Notes: generated by a model not told the origin, from the sequence alone. A stretch of DNA of 26,785 nucleotides from Larix sibirica (GCA_004151065.3 NWUY0300005727.1:15116-41900); one strand, 5' to 3'; shown: positions 1 to 9,849, numbered from the stretch's first letter. Numbers and translations are program-made.

Positions 1-99
1 CATAAGAATGACCATTATGCATCATAGTGTCCAAAGAAGAAGGGTAAATGGAAGCAACAACGAAATCAAGTAGCAACCTTAGTTGAAACTTAGATGAAT

Positions 100-480
100 A
101 AGTTTGCCTCCAAATTCGAGAATTATTTCTCGATGGTATCTTTCCTTTCTTCCAACATAGTTCCGACGAACACATGGTATGTGGACAATGGAGCATATAA
201 ACATATGACATAACCTTGGAACTATTTTCAAGCCCAAAGGAGCATGTCTTAGGAATTTAAATCGAGCTTGGTGATGATGCCAAGTATCCATAGCAGGAGT
301 TGGTACCATTCCTTTCCAACTCTAGTCAGATAACTCTTTAGACTTTGATGATGTGTTATTTCTTCTAGGTCTCAGGAAGAATCTTCTCTCAATTTCGATC
401 ATGGAAGACAAGGGGTATGCAATAGAATTCAAGAACCAACAAGTCGTCATAAGACCAAAGGAGTCTAACCTAGGATCAAT
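100..480 (+). pseudogene. copia aspartic protease, decayed
   Basis: The motif WYVDNGAYKHMT (175-210) matches the copia protease active-site block, usually W-x-x-D-S-G-A-x-x-H-M-T. The catalytic Asp codon is kept (184-186), but the following Ser is Asn. Downstream, residues like LGDDAKYP and the glycine-rich stretch after it resemble the usual copia protease body. In a live element this enzyme cleaves the Gag-Pol precursor inside the particle. Stop codons and frame changes make this copy non-functional. Boundaries are approximate. Confidence 0.75.
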
Positions 481-539
481 TTAGGTGACTAGGGTTAGGG
501 AAGGAAATTTAAACATGTTACAGGGTGATCCTGTTTGAT

Positions 540-1290
540 CCCTAGTAAATAACACAAATAACTTGTGTGAGTTATGGAACAAGAGGATGGGGAACTTACA
601 TAATCAAATGTTTCCTATTCCGAGGGAGATGGTCATAGGCCTTCCATATTTTAGCATTGAGGAACCGGGTGTATACAGAGGGTGCATGCTTGGAAAGCAT
701 GCTAAGGTTGCTTTCCCAAGCAATGAGCACAGGTCTAAGGGGATCCTAAATCTAGTTCTTTCATATGTGTGTGGACTGTTGTCAGTAGCATCAATCATAG
801 GAAGCATTTACTATGTTTCCTTCATTGGTTACTTCTCTCGTAAAACTTGGATCTACTTCTTAAAGACCAAGGATGAGGTCTTTAGCATGCTTTAGGATTT
901 CAAATCTCTTGTGGAGAACAAGACATGGAAGAAGATCATTTTTTTTTAGATTGGACATTATGGGTGAGTATACCTCTAATGATTTTGAGTATTTCTTCAA
1001 GGACACAGGAATAAAGAGGGAGTTTATCGTTTCGTGTAACCCATAATTGAACAGGGTTGTAGAGCGAAAGAATCGATCCATCATAGGGGTTGCTAAGGCC
1101 ATGATACATGACCAGGATTTGTCAATGTTTATGTAGGGAAAAGGATGTAGTGTAGAAGTCTACATCCAAAATATGTGTCCTCATAGGATTTTGGGGGACA
1201 AGGTTCCAGAGGAAACATTCACTAATGTGAAGCCATAGGTGAGACATTTCCACATCTTTGTTTCCACTTTACATCCATGTACCAATCGGG
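540..1290 (+). pseudogene. copia integrase (GAG_pre-integrase plus rve core), decayed
   Basis: The frame at 563-895 begins CELWNKRMGNLHNQ and includes GCMLGKHAKVAF, the degenerate HHCC zinc-binding region that precedes the copia integrase core. The core follows with SYVCG (normally HSDVCG; the first catalytic Asp is Tyr at 764-766) and YYVSFIGYFSRKTW. The second catalytic block, normally SDNGGEY, is ruined near 950-980 (MGEYTSNDF is left). The third acidic residue survives in VVERKNRS (about 1057-1080). Integrase would insert the cDNA into the genome; two of the three DDE residues are gone, so this copy is dead. Confidence 0.85.
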
Positions 1291-1781
1291 AAGAGGACAA
1301 CGTTGGAGCCCTCAAGTAGGAGGCATTTGTTTGTTGGTTATAGTGAGACTTCAAAATCCTACAAGATCTAGATTTCAGGGAAGAGAGATAATTGTAAGAA
1401 AGGATGTAATGTTTGAGGAAGAATTTGCATCCATAAAGTCTCATGAACCTATTCCAGTGCTAGAGGATGAGGGTCATGAAACTTTGAAGGTTGAGCCAAG
1501 GTTACTAGCAACTTCCAGTTTGTAGCAACAACCTTCAGGTGCAGAGGAGGAGCCACCGAATCCTACTAGCTCTGTTAGGAGACCTCGATGGTTCACAGAG
1601 GCATTGAGGTATGCTCAGGAGCATGTTGATGCTCTTAGGAGTTCATTCAGGGAGAGAATACCTTCGAAGAAGTTTCCAAACTACATGGCATTAATGAGTA
1701 ACATCATATATTCTGAGCCTTCCAATTTTCAGGAGGCATCCGACCAATAGGTTTGGAGGGATGCCATGGTAGAGGAGTACA
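1290..1781 (+). pseudogene. copia integrase-RT linker and RT N-terminus, truncated
   Basis: This stretch encodes the Glu- and Pro-rich spacer typical of copia Pol (for example EDEGHETLKVEPR and EEEPPNPTSSVRRPRWF), then YMALMSNIIYSEPS and the RT entry motif VWRDAMVEEY. At least two stop codons interrupt it (near 1524 and 1749). The sequence breaks off at the single N, within the first residues of RT. Copy 2 holds the corresponding region at about 4560-4920 and continues into RT. Confidence 0.75.
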
Positions 1782-1839
1782 NTGAAAAAGTAATAAAAGC
1801 TATATACATTGTTCCCCCCCCCCCCCCTCTCTCAATGTG
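1782..1839. other. single-N junction and C14 homopolymer
   Basis: A lone N at 1782 separates the copia copy 1 RT start from unrelated sequence that includes 14 consecutive C (1814-1827) followed by a short TC run. The copia copy 2 gag becomes readable shortly after. The lone N with a sudden change of content suggests a contig join or patched gap. The C-run could be real low-complexity DNA or a sequencing artefact. Confidence 0.6.
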
Positions 1840-1914
1840 CTCGGTGTGTCCAACATTTGATGGTATCCAAGAAAGAAGTGAAATCCAAGTGATATATTTG
1901 ACAAACAAACAATA

Positions 1915-2415
1915 AAGGAGATGTTCAATGCCCTAGTTAGCTTTTACCAGCAAAAACACAAACATGAAGGTGATGGTGCATAACAGGCTCAAATTTGTGG
2001 AGATCACCAAACCAAACACACTTACCAATTACTTGATGGTCACGTAGATTCGTGATCAACTTGCAGCGGTTGGGGAGAAGGTTGAAGACAAAGAGCTAGT
2101 GAATAGGGCACTAAAGGGATTCCCATCACAATGAGAAACATTTGTTTAGGATGTTTGTGCTTGGGAGAATCTTCCCTCATGGGAAACATTATGTGATGAT
2201 TGTATCCACAAGAAGATTTGGGTGGAGTCAACGGCTAGCAAGCATGGAGGTGATAGTGACCATGCCTTATTTGGTCAAACAAAAAAGGGCAAGGTAAAGG
2301 AGCCAACAAGGTTCAAGTAAAGACTAAGGAGTCAACGTCAAAACCAAGGAAGGACTTGAGTAAAATCAAGTGTTTCACGTGTCATAAGCATGGCCATTAC
2401 AACAACATCATGTAG
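1915..2415 (+). pseudogene. copia gag (UBN2/Retrotran_gag type), decayed, broken zinc knuckle
   Basis: The readable parts include IRDQLAAVGEKVEDKELVNRALKGFPS and, further on, SKHGGDSDHALFGQTKKGK, matching the C-terminal half of copia Gag, which forms the particle shell. The zinc knuckle follows at 2371-2412 as C-F-T-C-x4-H-x4-M: the first two Cys and the His are present, but the last Cys is Met (2410-2412), followed at once by TAG (2413-2415). The N-terminal half before about 1915 is not recognisable. Copy 1 starts the window in the equivalent knuckle (H at 13-15, C at 28-30). Confidence 0.75.
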
Positions 2416-2416
2416 C

Positions 2417-3190
2417 AACTATGAGATTTTGAACCAATGGATTGACAAGCTAAATGGAGAAGTAAAACAGTTAGCAATCCATAGAAGAGAAAATAATTCA
2501 AGTAAAGACCCAAGCCATGTAATCTTTATTAATCAATCAAATGCTCAATAGAGTACTTGAATGAATGTTTAATCAATGAGATGCAAGGCTTCATATATAG
2601 GTAACCAACCTACGCTTAATTACATGAACAAGCATAAGAGCTGTTGTAAGCTTAATGGCAAATGACCTTAAATAGCCAAGTCCATCCTCCTTAGGAAGTA
2701 AACTTGGCCATGCATTAGCTATTTAGTGTTTAACTAGACCACAATAGCCTATTGTGCCCCAGGTGAGGCAATTGACTAGGTTATGCGTGAGTGCACTACG
2801 ATTAACTAGCCCATAATAGATAAGTGTGCTTCTTAGAAAGTGAACTTGACCATGCATGAGCAGGGTAGTGTTTAACTAGATTAGAATAACCTCATGAGGT
2901 AGTTAATTCAATGATGCATATGCAACCAATGTTAACTAGACCTAGAACTCCAAGTAGGTAGTTAACTAGGTCATGCATGAGTTAATTAAAGTCTTAATGG
3001 TCAAAAATAGCCTAATAGGGTGCATTCATACTAAACAAGGGTAAAACTATAGTGGAATCCCTAAAAAATGGGGATTGCTCTAGTTAAGAGTCCCTTTGAC
3101 CCATAAAAAGGGTGAGTACTCCAATAGGATAATTATTGATCCTAAAGAGAGGGAGAGGATTCTAGTAGGAGCATTCTAGTCTGTATTAAT
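2417..3190. repeat. LTR-like insert between copia gag and protease, with degenerate internal repeats
   Basis: This segment has no copia coding and sits where copy 1 passes directly from zinc knuckle to protease. Its start (TGAGATTTTGAA) and its early layout resemble the minus-strand LTR family seen at 8083, 10120 and 12016. It contains several loosely repeated units of about 50-70 bp (about 2690-3000) built around TTAACTAG and CATGCATGAG, motifs also present in those LTRs. The usual right end of that family (TTCTCTAACA) is missing, and no clear target duplication is seen. It may be a truncated, old LTR of that family; the right border is uncertain. Confidence 0.4.
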
Positions 3191-3234
3191 GGCAAAAAAG
3201 TGCATGTACACCATCAACAACCTCGACTCAAACA

Positions 3235-3640
3235 CAAATGAACAAGTTTACATCCAAGTTCGAGAAGGGTTTCTCGATGGTATCTTGCCTTTCTTCCGAC
3301 ATGTTTCCAAAGAATCCTTGGTATGTGGACATTGGAGAATCTAGGCATATGACTTCAACCTAGGAGTTATTTTCAAGTCTAAAAGAACACATCTTAGGAG
3401 TTCAAGTTGAGCTTGGTTATGATGCCAAGTATCAAGTAGTAGGAGTTGGTGCCAATCCTTTCCAACTCCAATCAAGTAACTCTTTGTACTTTGTTCCAAG
3501 GCTTAGGAATAATATGGTTTCAATTTCAATCATGGAAGATGGGGATTTTGCATTAGAGTTCAAGAACGAGCAAGTTCTTATAAGATTGAAGGAGTCTAGC
3601 CAAGGATAAGCTTGAGGTGATTGGGGTTGGAGCAAATAAT
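3235..3640 (+). pseudogene. copia protease, decayed (copy 2)
   Basis: WYVDIGESRHMT (3319-3354) aligns to the protease motif of copy 1. The active-site Asp is kept at 3328-3330, but the Ser-Gly-Ala context is changed to Ile-Gly-Glu. The downstream residues parallel copy 1 (VELGYDAKYQ, VGVGANPFQLQSSNSLYFVP, then ISIMEDGDFALEFKNEQV). A stop codon (TAA, 3607-3609) and frame changes follow. Non-functional. Confidence 0.75.
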
Positions 3641-3689
3641 TTATATAGGTTACAAGGTGAACCTGTTGAGCCCCGGTTCATAACACAAA

Positions 3690-4550
3690 TAACCTATGCG
3701 AGCTATGTCACAAGAGGATGCGGCACCTGTATCATAGTCCGTTGCTTATTCTAAGGGAGACAGTCACAAGTTTTCCAAAATTTAGTAGTAAGGAGTATGT
3801 CGAGGGTTCACACTTGGAAAACATGCCAAAGTTGCTTTCCCAATCAATGAGCACGGGGCTAGGGGATTTTTAGACCTCGTGTATTTGAATGTATGTGGAC
3901 CATGTCAATAGCCTCAATCACAGGAAGCATGTACTATGTTTCATTCAATGACAACTTCTCTTGCAAAACTTGGATCTACTTCCTAAAGACCAAGGATGAG
4001 GTCTTTAGAGGGTTTCAAAAGTTCAAAATATCTAAGGGAGAACCATGCAAAGAAGAAGATCAAAGTTTTGAGATCAAACCAAACAATGGGGGTGAGTATA
4101 CCTCCAATGATTTCAAAGATTTATGCAAGAATGTAGGAATCAAGAGGGAGTTCGCCATTTCGTACAACCACAACATAATGGGGTTGTAGAGCGAATAAGC
4201 GATCAATCAAAGGGGCTATGAAGGCCATGATACATGACTAGCATTTGCTGATGTTTTTATGGATAGAAGCATGCAACACAACAATCTACAGCCAAAACAA
4301 GTCTTCCTAAAGGATTTTGGAGGACAAGACACCAGAGGAGGCATTCATTGGTATGAAGCTAGATGTGAGTCATTTCCATATCTTTGGTTGTCCAATTTAT
4401 ATCCATATCCTAGTAGAGAAGAGAACCAAATCGGAGCCTTCCAGCAAGAAGGATTTGTTTGTTCATTACAATGAAACTTCAAGTGCCTACAAGGTCTTTA
4501 TTCTAGAGCAGAGAAAGACAGTGGTAAACGGAGATGTAAAGTAGGAATAT
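3690..4550 (+). pseudogene. copia integrase, decayed (copy 2)
   Basis: The integrase zinc region is read as LCELCHKRMRHL. The core contains YLNVCG (first catalytic Asp changed to Asn at 3888-3890), then YYVSFNDNFSCKTWIYFL, then KPNNGGEYTSNDF (second Asp changed to Asn at 4082-4084), and VVER with its Glu near 4184-4195. A frameshift follows directly. The C-terminal part continues at 4317-4544 (EEAFIGMKLDVSHFHIFGCPIYIHI). Both Asp residues of the DDE triad are lost, so integration activity is not possible from this copy. Confidence 0.85.
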
Positions 4551-4859
4551 TTTACATCTAGGAAGTCTCATGAACCTATTCCAATGATAGAGGATGGGGA
4601 ACATGAAGCTCTAAAGGTTGAGCCAAGGTCACTGATGACTTCTAGTTCGAGGCAGCAGCTTTTAGGGGTAGAGGAGCCATTGACTCCTACCATTTCTGTC
4701 AAGAGACATCAATGGTTCACACATTGAAGAATGCTCATGAGCATGTTGAGGCTCTTAGGAGTACAATCAAGGAGAGCCAACCTTCGAAGAAGTTTCCAAC
4801 TACATGGCATTGATTACAACGTCATAGATTCTGAGCCTTCAAGTTTTTAGGAGGCAGTA

Positions 4860-5695
4860 AACCAACAAGTTTGGAGGGATGCCATGGTGGAGGAGTACAC
4901 CTCCATCATGAAGAATGATGTTTGGGACATTGGTGATTGGAGGGGAAATAAGTAGTGATTTCCAGATGGCTCTATAAGATCAAGCATGTGGTAGATGGTA
5001 GCCTAGAGAAGTACAAAGCAAGGTTTGTGGTGAGAGGGTTCTCCCAGAAAAAGGAAGTGGACTATGAGGATACTTTTTCTCTAGTCGTTAGGTACATTTC
5101 CATTAGAGTAGTGATGTCCTTAGTTTCCATTATGGGATGGAGGATAGATTAGATGGATGTGAATCCAACTTTCCTCAATGGGATAATTGAGGAAGAAGTG
5201 TACATAGAACATTTAGGGCTTTGAGGTCAATGGGAAGGAGTCCCGTGTTTACAGGCTAAAAATGGCCTTGCATGAACTCAAGTGTGGGCATGGTATTCCA
5301 AGATTGATGGATACTTGCAGAGTATGGGTTCCACCAAAGATGCAATCAATGAATAAATGGGATATAGCTTTGGCTCCCTATCTAGATAATGAATAGATGT
5401 TAGGTCCTTCCTTGTTCTTTTTCTTAATAATCTCTTGCGCGAGGAAATATTTGGTCAATGCTAACCACATAAATAATTTGTTCTCCATAGGAGATTTATT
5501 TTTTCATATAAAAGTAGATCCCAACTTATATTTCATATTTGTTGAGGTTGATTTGCTCATTTTGGAACTATATGTAGATGGCATGTTTCTTACAAATTCA
5601 AAGAAGCTCATTGTGTGGTGCAAGGTAGATATGGAAATTGAGTTTGAGATGAAGGACATTGGCATGATGCATTACTTCTTGGGGTTGGAGGTTTA
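4860..5695 (+). pseudogene. copia reverse transcriptase (RVT_2), decayed, catalytic YVDD reads YVDG
   Basis: RT enters with VWRDAMVEEYTSIMKNDVWDI, then the 4955-5152 frame gives RWLYKIKHVVDGSLEKYKARFVVRGFSQ and VVRYISIRVVMSL, typical of the copia RT fingers. The palm part is in the 5397-5696 frame: DPNLYFIFV, LYVDGMFLT and EFEMKDIGMMHYFLGLEV. The catalytic YVDD is YVDG (5571-5582), which removes an essential metal-binding Asp. Several frameshifts and about 170 bp of foreign sequence (about 5340-5511) interrupt the domain. (Motifs are given as short excerpts.). Confidence 0.88.
5340..5511. other. unassigned insert within copia RT
   Basis: RT residues run up to the equivalent of GFTK (read GSTKDA, near 5325-5340) and resume at DPNLYF (from about 5517). 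In the family these two blocks are separated by only a couple of residues. The roughly 170 bp between them carries no RT motif and is AT-rich. No terminal inverted repeat or target duplication stood out, so its nature is open: small insertion or scrambled sequence. Confidence 0.45.
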
Positions 5696-5699
5696 ACAG

Positions 5700-6475
5700 A
5701 GACTAGGGAATATTTTTCTTGGTCAAGGTAAGTATGCAGTCAAGATCCTGAAGAGATTTTGGATGGAGGACTACAAACCCATGGCCACGCCTATGACCAC
5801 TAATTTGAAGGTCACTACTTCAGATTCAAATGTGGTGGATCCCTTGTTGCACAGGAAGTTGATAGGTTCCTTGATGTATCTATTCAACACTAGGCCATAT
5901 ATATGTTTTGCATTGAAAACCTTGAGCCATTTCATGGTGGAGTCAAGCAAAGAACATTGTGTAGTAGCAAAACATGTGCTTAGATACATGAGGGGCACAA
6001 TGGAGTATGGGACAAGATATCTTGGAGGTGATAGGGTGAAGTTGTAGGGATATATAGGATTATATTGGGAAAGCATTGCATCAGACATGGAGAGAAACTC
6101 AGGGTGTTACTTTAGCTTTGGATCAATGATGATTTCCTGGTTCAAACAGATGCAGACTTCTATGGCACTCCACTTAGTAGAGGCAAATTTTATGACAACG
6201 AGTACAGATAGTTGTGACGCCATCTGGATTCACAAGTTGCTAGCAGATTTATTTGATCATGAGTTATATCCCATGATGATTTACTATGGTAATCAAAGTT
6301 GTATTAAACCCTATGAGAATCCAGTTTTCCATGACAAATCCAAGCACACTGAGATGAGATACCACTTCATTTAAGACAAGATTCAAAAGGGAGTAGTGAA
6401 GCTCTAGTATGTACCCACAAATCAATAGGTTGCTGATATTCTGACCAAAGTATTAAGGCAAGTCAAGGTAGAGGG
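5700..6475 (+). pseudogene. copia connection and RNase H domain, decayed
   Basis: GQGKYAVKILKRF and MEDYKPMATPM lead into LIGSLMYLFNTRPYICFA and HVLRYMRGTMEYGTRYLGG, the stretch between RT and RNase H. The RNase H domain follows: the usual TDSDWAG block is lost (reads GYIGLYW), LVEANFM keeps the Glu, and the CDNQ block reads YGNQS with the Asp changed to Gly. HDKSKHTEMRYHFI and VADILTK mark the C-terminus near 6441. Without two of its acidic residues, this RNase H could not remove the RNA template. Confidence 0.85.
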
Positions 6476-6480
6476 TTAAG

Positions 6481-7835
6481 ACACATCCATTATTCACTCA
6501 AAGAAAGTTTGGTCATGAGGTGAAGTAATTCATTCATGGAGTAGAGTTAAAGCGCCAGAGAGGAGCCCAGATCAACAACCAAGCATATTTCAACAAGCAG
6601 GTAACATGTACACTAATCTATACAAGCATATAGATCTGTAGGAAATTCCATACAATTGTAAAAACAAATCCGTATAGCCATATGGAACAAGTCTGTACAT
6701 TCATAGGGATAACCATGTATCATCTTGATTTCCGTGGGAAAATTTCCTCAATATTTGTTCAAATTTTGCTTCATTTGAGTGTACCGTACAACTATAAGTT
6801 TTTGAGAGTTGTGGTGGTTTCCTTGTAAGCTTTGATCCATTAATGAAAAAATTATTCGATGGATTAAATTGTGTGTATATCGTGTTTATTAATCTGTTGT
6901 TCATATTTTCCAGTTGTTTGTGTGATTGTTGCATGTTCATAAATTTATTTCTATTATTGAATAAATTTGAGATTTAATTTATTTAAATAAAGAAACATAG
7001 GATAGTAGTCACCTAGGGTTTGAAAATTTACACATTATGCATTCAAATCAAAGATTGAAGGGGTTCATATTTGTAGTGAATTATCCATCAATATGCTTTC
7101 CAAGACAATTTGGTTATCATCAATCTGAATGCATCACACAATCACACATGCACACAATATTCACATTTTCATTCATGCATGTTTTACATTTCTATGAGTA
7201 ATCTAGCCATATAATTCTTCATTGTAAGATTTTTCTTCTCATATACATGGAAAGAGGTTTGAGTTGTGTGACTCTTCATGTGCACTTGATCAACTCTTGG
7301 GGCTATAAACCTAGAGAGACCATTCCTGACTCTTCTCGTTAACCTTGCGAAAAGTTGAGCTTGTCGATCTTGAGAGACCCATTTTCGATATCAACAACCC
7401 GCACCCCTAACTCGCACACTATTGGAACATCAGGTCTTGCTAGTTCATCACAACTTTGGATATTTTGGAGACAAACAATCAATAGTTCATAGTCAACTAG
7501 AAGATTCTACTAAGTGGCCCAATAGCGGATTTGGATAGCAAACCAACTAAGCATTCCACTAGTCAGTCCATTACAACAGAACAATCGACTATGGCATATA
7601 ATAGAGCATAAATCATAGAATATGTTTTGTGCTATGACCCAAATATGTCGACCTATGATTCATCACTTTAAAGAGTTTGTTACATCTTGGTGCTATAAAG
7701 CAATGGTCTACGCTTAGTGTATTTTGATGTATTATGATAGCTTGTGCTCAAGTTCTATAATGGTGTCTCTCAACATGACCTCTTCTTGGAATCATCAACT
7801 CACTATCTATCTAATTCAGGCCCGATTCTTTCACA
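6481..7835. other. noncoding: copia copy 2 3' region and the LTR of a third copia element
   Basis: No coding similarity is visible. The left part directly follows the RNase H of copy 2 and should hold its 3' untranslated region and possibly LTR remains. The right part must be the LTR of the next element, because a primer binding site begins at 7836 just after a CA dinucleotide (7834-7835). TATA-like sequences occur near 7303 and 7694, but none can be chosen. The left boundary of this LTR is not identifiable because its partner LTR is not in the window. Confidence 0.5.
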
Positions 7836-7847
7836 TGGTATCAGAGT
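7836..7847 (+). promoter_or_regulatory. primer binding site of third copia element
   Basis: TGGTATCAGAGT differs at the last base from TGGTATCAGAGC, the usual plant retrotransposon primer binding site complementary to the 3' end of initiator methionine tRNA. It follows a CA dinucleotide, as expected at the end of an LTR, and is followed about 140 bp later by a gag start codon, so position and sequence agree. Confidence 0.8.
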
Positions 7848-7989
7848 TGTTATTTTGAGTCATAGCCTATTGTCTACAAGTATTTTGAGGTTGTCGTGTA
7901 GATGAACTCTGTTGAGTTAGATATATATGTTTGATTGAATTAGGGTTACAACTTGCACATTGTATCATTTATATATATAGGTCAATATT

Positions 7990-8082
7990 ATGGCTTCCAA
8001 GAAAAAGACAATGATTTTGAATGATCACAATTATAGAATACGAGCACAAGATATGGGGACCTTGCTGAAAAGTAAGGCACTT
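7990..8082 (+). pseudogene. copia gag N-terminus (third element), split by insertion
   Basis: The ATG at 7990 opens MASKKKTMILNDHNY, then RIRAQDMGTLLKSKAL, which matches the DUF4219-type start of copia Gag (Leu-x-Asp-x-Asn-Tyr, then the LLxSKxLW block). Coding stops at 8082, where the minus-strand LTR element begins. Joining position 8077 to 10786 recreates the expected Leu-Trp, so the insertion fell inside this codon block. The rest of gag resumes at 10791. Confidence 0.8.
8078..8082. repeat. target site duplication, left
   Basis: CACTT lies immediately left of the minus-strand LTR element and is repeated at 10786-10790. Five bases is the normal length for LTR retrotransposons, and the copia gag reading motif is regained when one copy is removed. 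Confidence 0.75.
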
Positions 8083-8730
8083 AATAGAAATTGAACATAT
8101 AGATCTAGGCACATAAATTAAAGAGATACAGTGAAAACCAAATAAGCAAACAACTAATCATGTAACAAATGATTTATCATAGATCATTACACAAAAACTA
8201 TAAGCTTATATGAATAAAAGAATGATGTATTTCATTAACTTGAATGAGTGATGGTGAACATTATTTATAACAAGACAATTCGAATTAGGGTTGGAGGCAA
8301 TTCAAATTGCACATGTAGTTCTTGAAGGTCATTCAATATTAACTAGATACAGATACCCTCGGTTATCCATGCACACTCACTTAGACTAAGTTTAACTGAT
8401 TCTAGGACTCACAGAGCACTAGTTTAATGGAAGAAGTGCATGAAAAACACTAAATCTACTCAACCGAGGAGTTAATGGCTTAAATAGGGTGCTAATGACT
8501 ATTATGGGTTAGTTAGGGTCAATTAGGACCTAGATTAGTAGAATACATCTAGTTCTTAACTGTTTGCCACTTAAAATTAGGAAAAATTCCCCCAATTCAA
8601 GGAAGTCGCCCCCCTAATCTAGGAATTTAAATCGGAGTTGATTTAGGTGGTCAATTTAGGTGTGGTTTGGCCCATTAGAGTCATAAAAACAGGTTCTAGG
8701 TGGCTAGGTAGAGGGTTATTTTCTCTAACA
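8083..8730 (-). repeat. 3' LTR of gag-only element
   Basis: About 648 bp, aligned by eye over its length with 10120-10785. On the minus strand it begins TGTTAGAGAAAATAACCC at 8730 and ends near 8083, where the terminal TG (plus view) has decayed. A TATAAATA box on the minus strand occupies 8262-8269, as in the other LTR. Confidence 0.82.
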
Positions 8731-8741
8731 CCCCCCATAAG
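8731..8741 (-). promoter_or_regulatory. polypurine tract of gag-only element
   Basis: On the minus strand this reads CTTATGGGGGG immediately before the LTR start TGTTAGAG. A G-rich purine run at that spot is the plus-strand DNA primer site of LTR retrotransposons. The relative at 12787-12798 has CTTATGGAGGGG in the same place. Confidence 0.75.
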
Positions 8742-8766
8742 ATTAACTAGGTGATAATAAAAAATT

Positions 8767-8866
8767 AGTCCCTGCAATTTGAAGCCATATTAGGTACCCA
8801 TGCACACATAAAAAATGGGTCTCTACAATTTGCAGCCATATTAGGTACCCATGCACACAAAAAATT
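8767..8866. repeat. 51-bp tandem duplication in gag-only element
   Basis: Two head-to-tail copies share a 25-base core starting GCCATATTAGGTACCCATGC (8784-8808 and 8835-8859), period 51. The related element at 12786-12900 has only one copy, so the duplication arose in this copy or its close lineage. Confidence 0.8.
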
Positions 8867-9116
8867 CTCTCTAAAATGGGAAAGGGGGAAAAATCCACAT
8901 GGAAAAAAAACATTCCCATAAAAGAGAATGTAAAAACAGTTAGTCTATTAAAAAAAAATTGTGCAGAAATTGGTGAGTAGTAGGAGCAAAGGTTGTAGCT
9001 CCAGATACTGAAGAGACATGCTAAAGGTCTTCTTCAATGAGAACTTGATTTTGGAAAAGTTCTCCAATGGATTCTTCAATTTGAACTTGATTTGGGACAA
9101 GTTCTTCAAAGTCTTA

Positions 9117-9830
9117 TCAATCAAGAATGCATGGAGTGGACACTGTTGAAGGTGCATACATGCAACTGGATGTAACAACTTTCTTGTTGCTCTCCTTTTC
9201 TTCCTTTTGTTCAAAGAACTTTTTGTACCTACAATCTTCTTCTTTATGTGGTCCTTTATTGCAGTAAGCACACCATGGCCACTCCTCTTCATTATTTCCA
9301 TCATCGAAGTTGAAATCTTCATGATAAATCCTTGACTTTTGCTCATTTTTGCCTTTGTATGGGGGATTTTGCTTGCTTGCACCCTTCTTCTCCTCATTGG
9401 CAGCAATTGCATGCACCTTTGATGCCTTTTGGAGGCTCATTTGTGAGAGCTTATCTTGATCTTGAAGGAGGGAGGCATCAAATGAATTCAAAGAAGGAAT
9501 TTTATAGGAGGTTTCAAGAGCCAATTTAGTAGAATGGAAAGAAAAAAAGATATTGTAATCAAAACTCAATTTGGAGAGAATAAATTTTTAGGTCACCTCT
9601 TCTTTTAGGCCTGTAAAATGGTCTTCCTCAACTGAGTGGTATATCATGGATATGCATATGTCCTCATAGTCCATATTTTGCGAAGCTTATGGGGCCTCTT
9701 TCATCCTCTCAATGTATGTGAATATGTCCTTGTAGGACATGTGTTGTGAAGCTTCTAGGGGCCGCTTCAACAAGATTGGGTATAGCTTATCAACTATGTA
9801 GAAACTGAGATGGGGAGATAGGAGATCCAT
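9117..9830 (-). pseudogene. gag of gag-only element, with intact CCHC zinc knuckle
   Basis: The ATG at 9830 (MDLLSPHLSFYIVDKL) opens a frame of about 237 codons interrupted by stops at 9687-9689 and near 9590, but otherwise in one frame. A 48-bp internal repeat gives SQHMSYKDIFTYI and SQNMDYEDICISM. The C-terminal half is Lys- and Glu-rich and carries a complete CX2CX4HX4C knuckle, CAYCNKGPHKEEDC (codons 9272-9231), which would bind RNA during packaging. It ends at TPCILD, resembling the residues just before a copia protease active site, so the rest of pol was probably deleted there. A homologous start lies at 13578-13752. Confidence 0.75.
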
Positions 9831-9849
9831 GGCTAAAAATAAGCTCCCT

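Larger units (their letters stand above)
1..1781 (+). mobile_element. Ty1/copia retrotransposon copy 1, decayed gag-end/protease/integrase fragment
   Basis: Read across several frames, this stretch gives the standard copia order: end of the gag zinc knuckle (1-30), protease (about 100-480), GAG_pre-integrase and integrase (about 540-1290), the long variable linker (about 1290-1740) and the first residues of the RT domain (VWRDAMVEEY near 1753-1781). In-frame stops and frameshifts are scattered throughout, for example a TAG at 25-27 inside the knuckle. It ends abruptly at the N at 1782, where unrelated sequence follows. Copy 2 of the same family lies downstream in the same orientation. Family assignment is firm from domain order and motifs. 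Whether the right end is biological truncation or a contig join cannot be told here. Confidence 0.9.
1840..6480 (+). mobile_element. Ty1/copia retrotransposon copy 2, decayed gag to RNase H
   Basis: Domains occur in copia order: gag (about 1915-2415), protease (about 3235-3640), integrase (about 3690-4550), linker, RT (about 4860-5695) and RNase H (about 5960-6475). It belongs to the same family as copy 1: motifs such as YYVSFN/I..FS.KTWIYFLKTKDEVF and VWRDAMVEEY are shared and long stretches align by eye. Two segments do not belong: about 2417-3190 between gag and protease, and about 5340-5511 inside RT. Stops and frameshifts are frequent, and catalytic residues of integrase, RT and RNase H are mutated. 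No LTR pair could be assigned, so the element ends are open. Confidence 0.9.

Noticed and set aside
1814-1827. C14 run as a possible regulatory or structural (i-motif) element
   Set aside because: It sits next to a lone N at a probable join, so a sequencing or assembly artefact is at least as likely.
5771-6088. Minus-strand frame of 105 codons
   Set aside because: Antisense to the copia RNase H region, which has clear family motifs on the plus strand.
7836-7850. Possible tRNA-derived sequence
   Set aside because: Only the 12-base complement of a tRNA 3' end is present, which is a primer binding site and not a tRNA gene.
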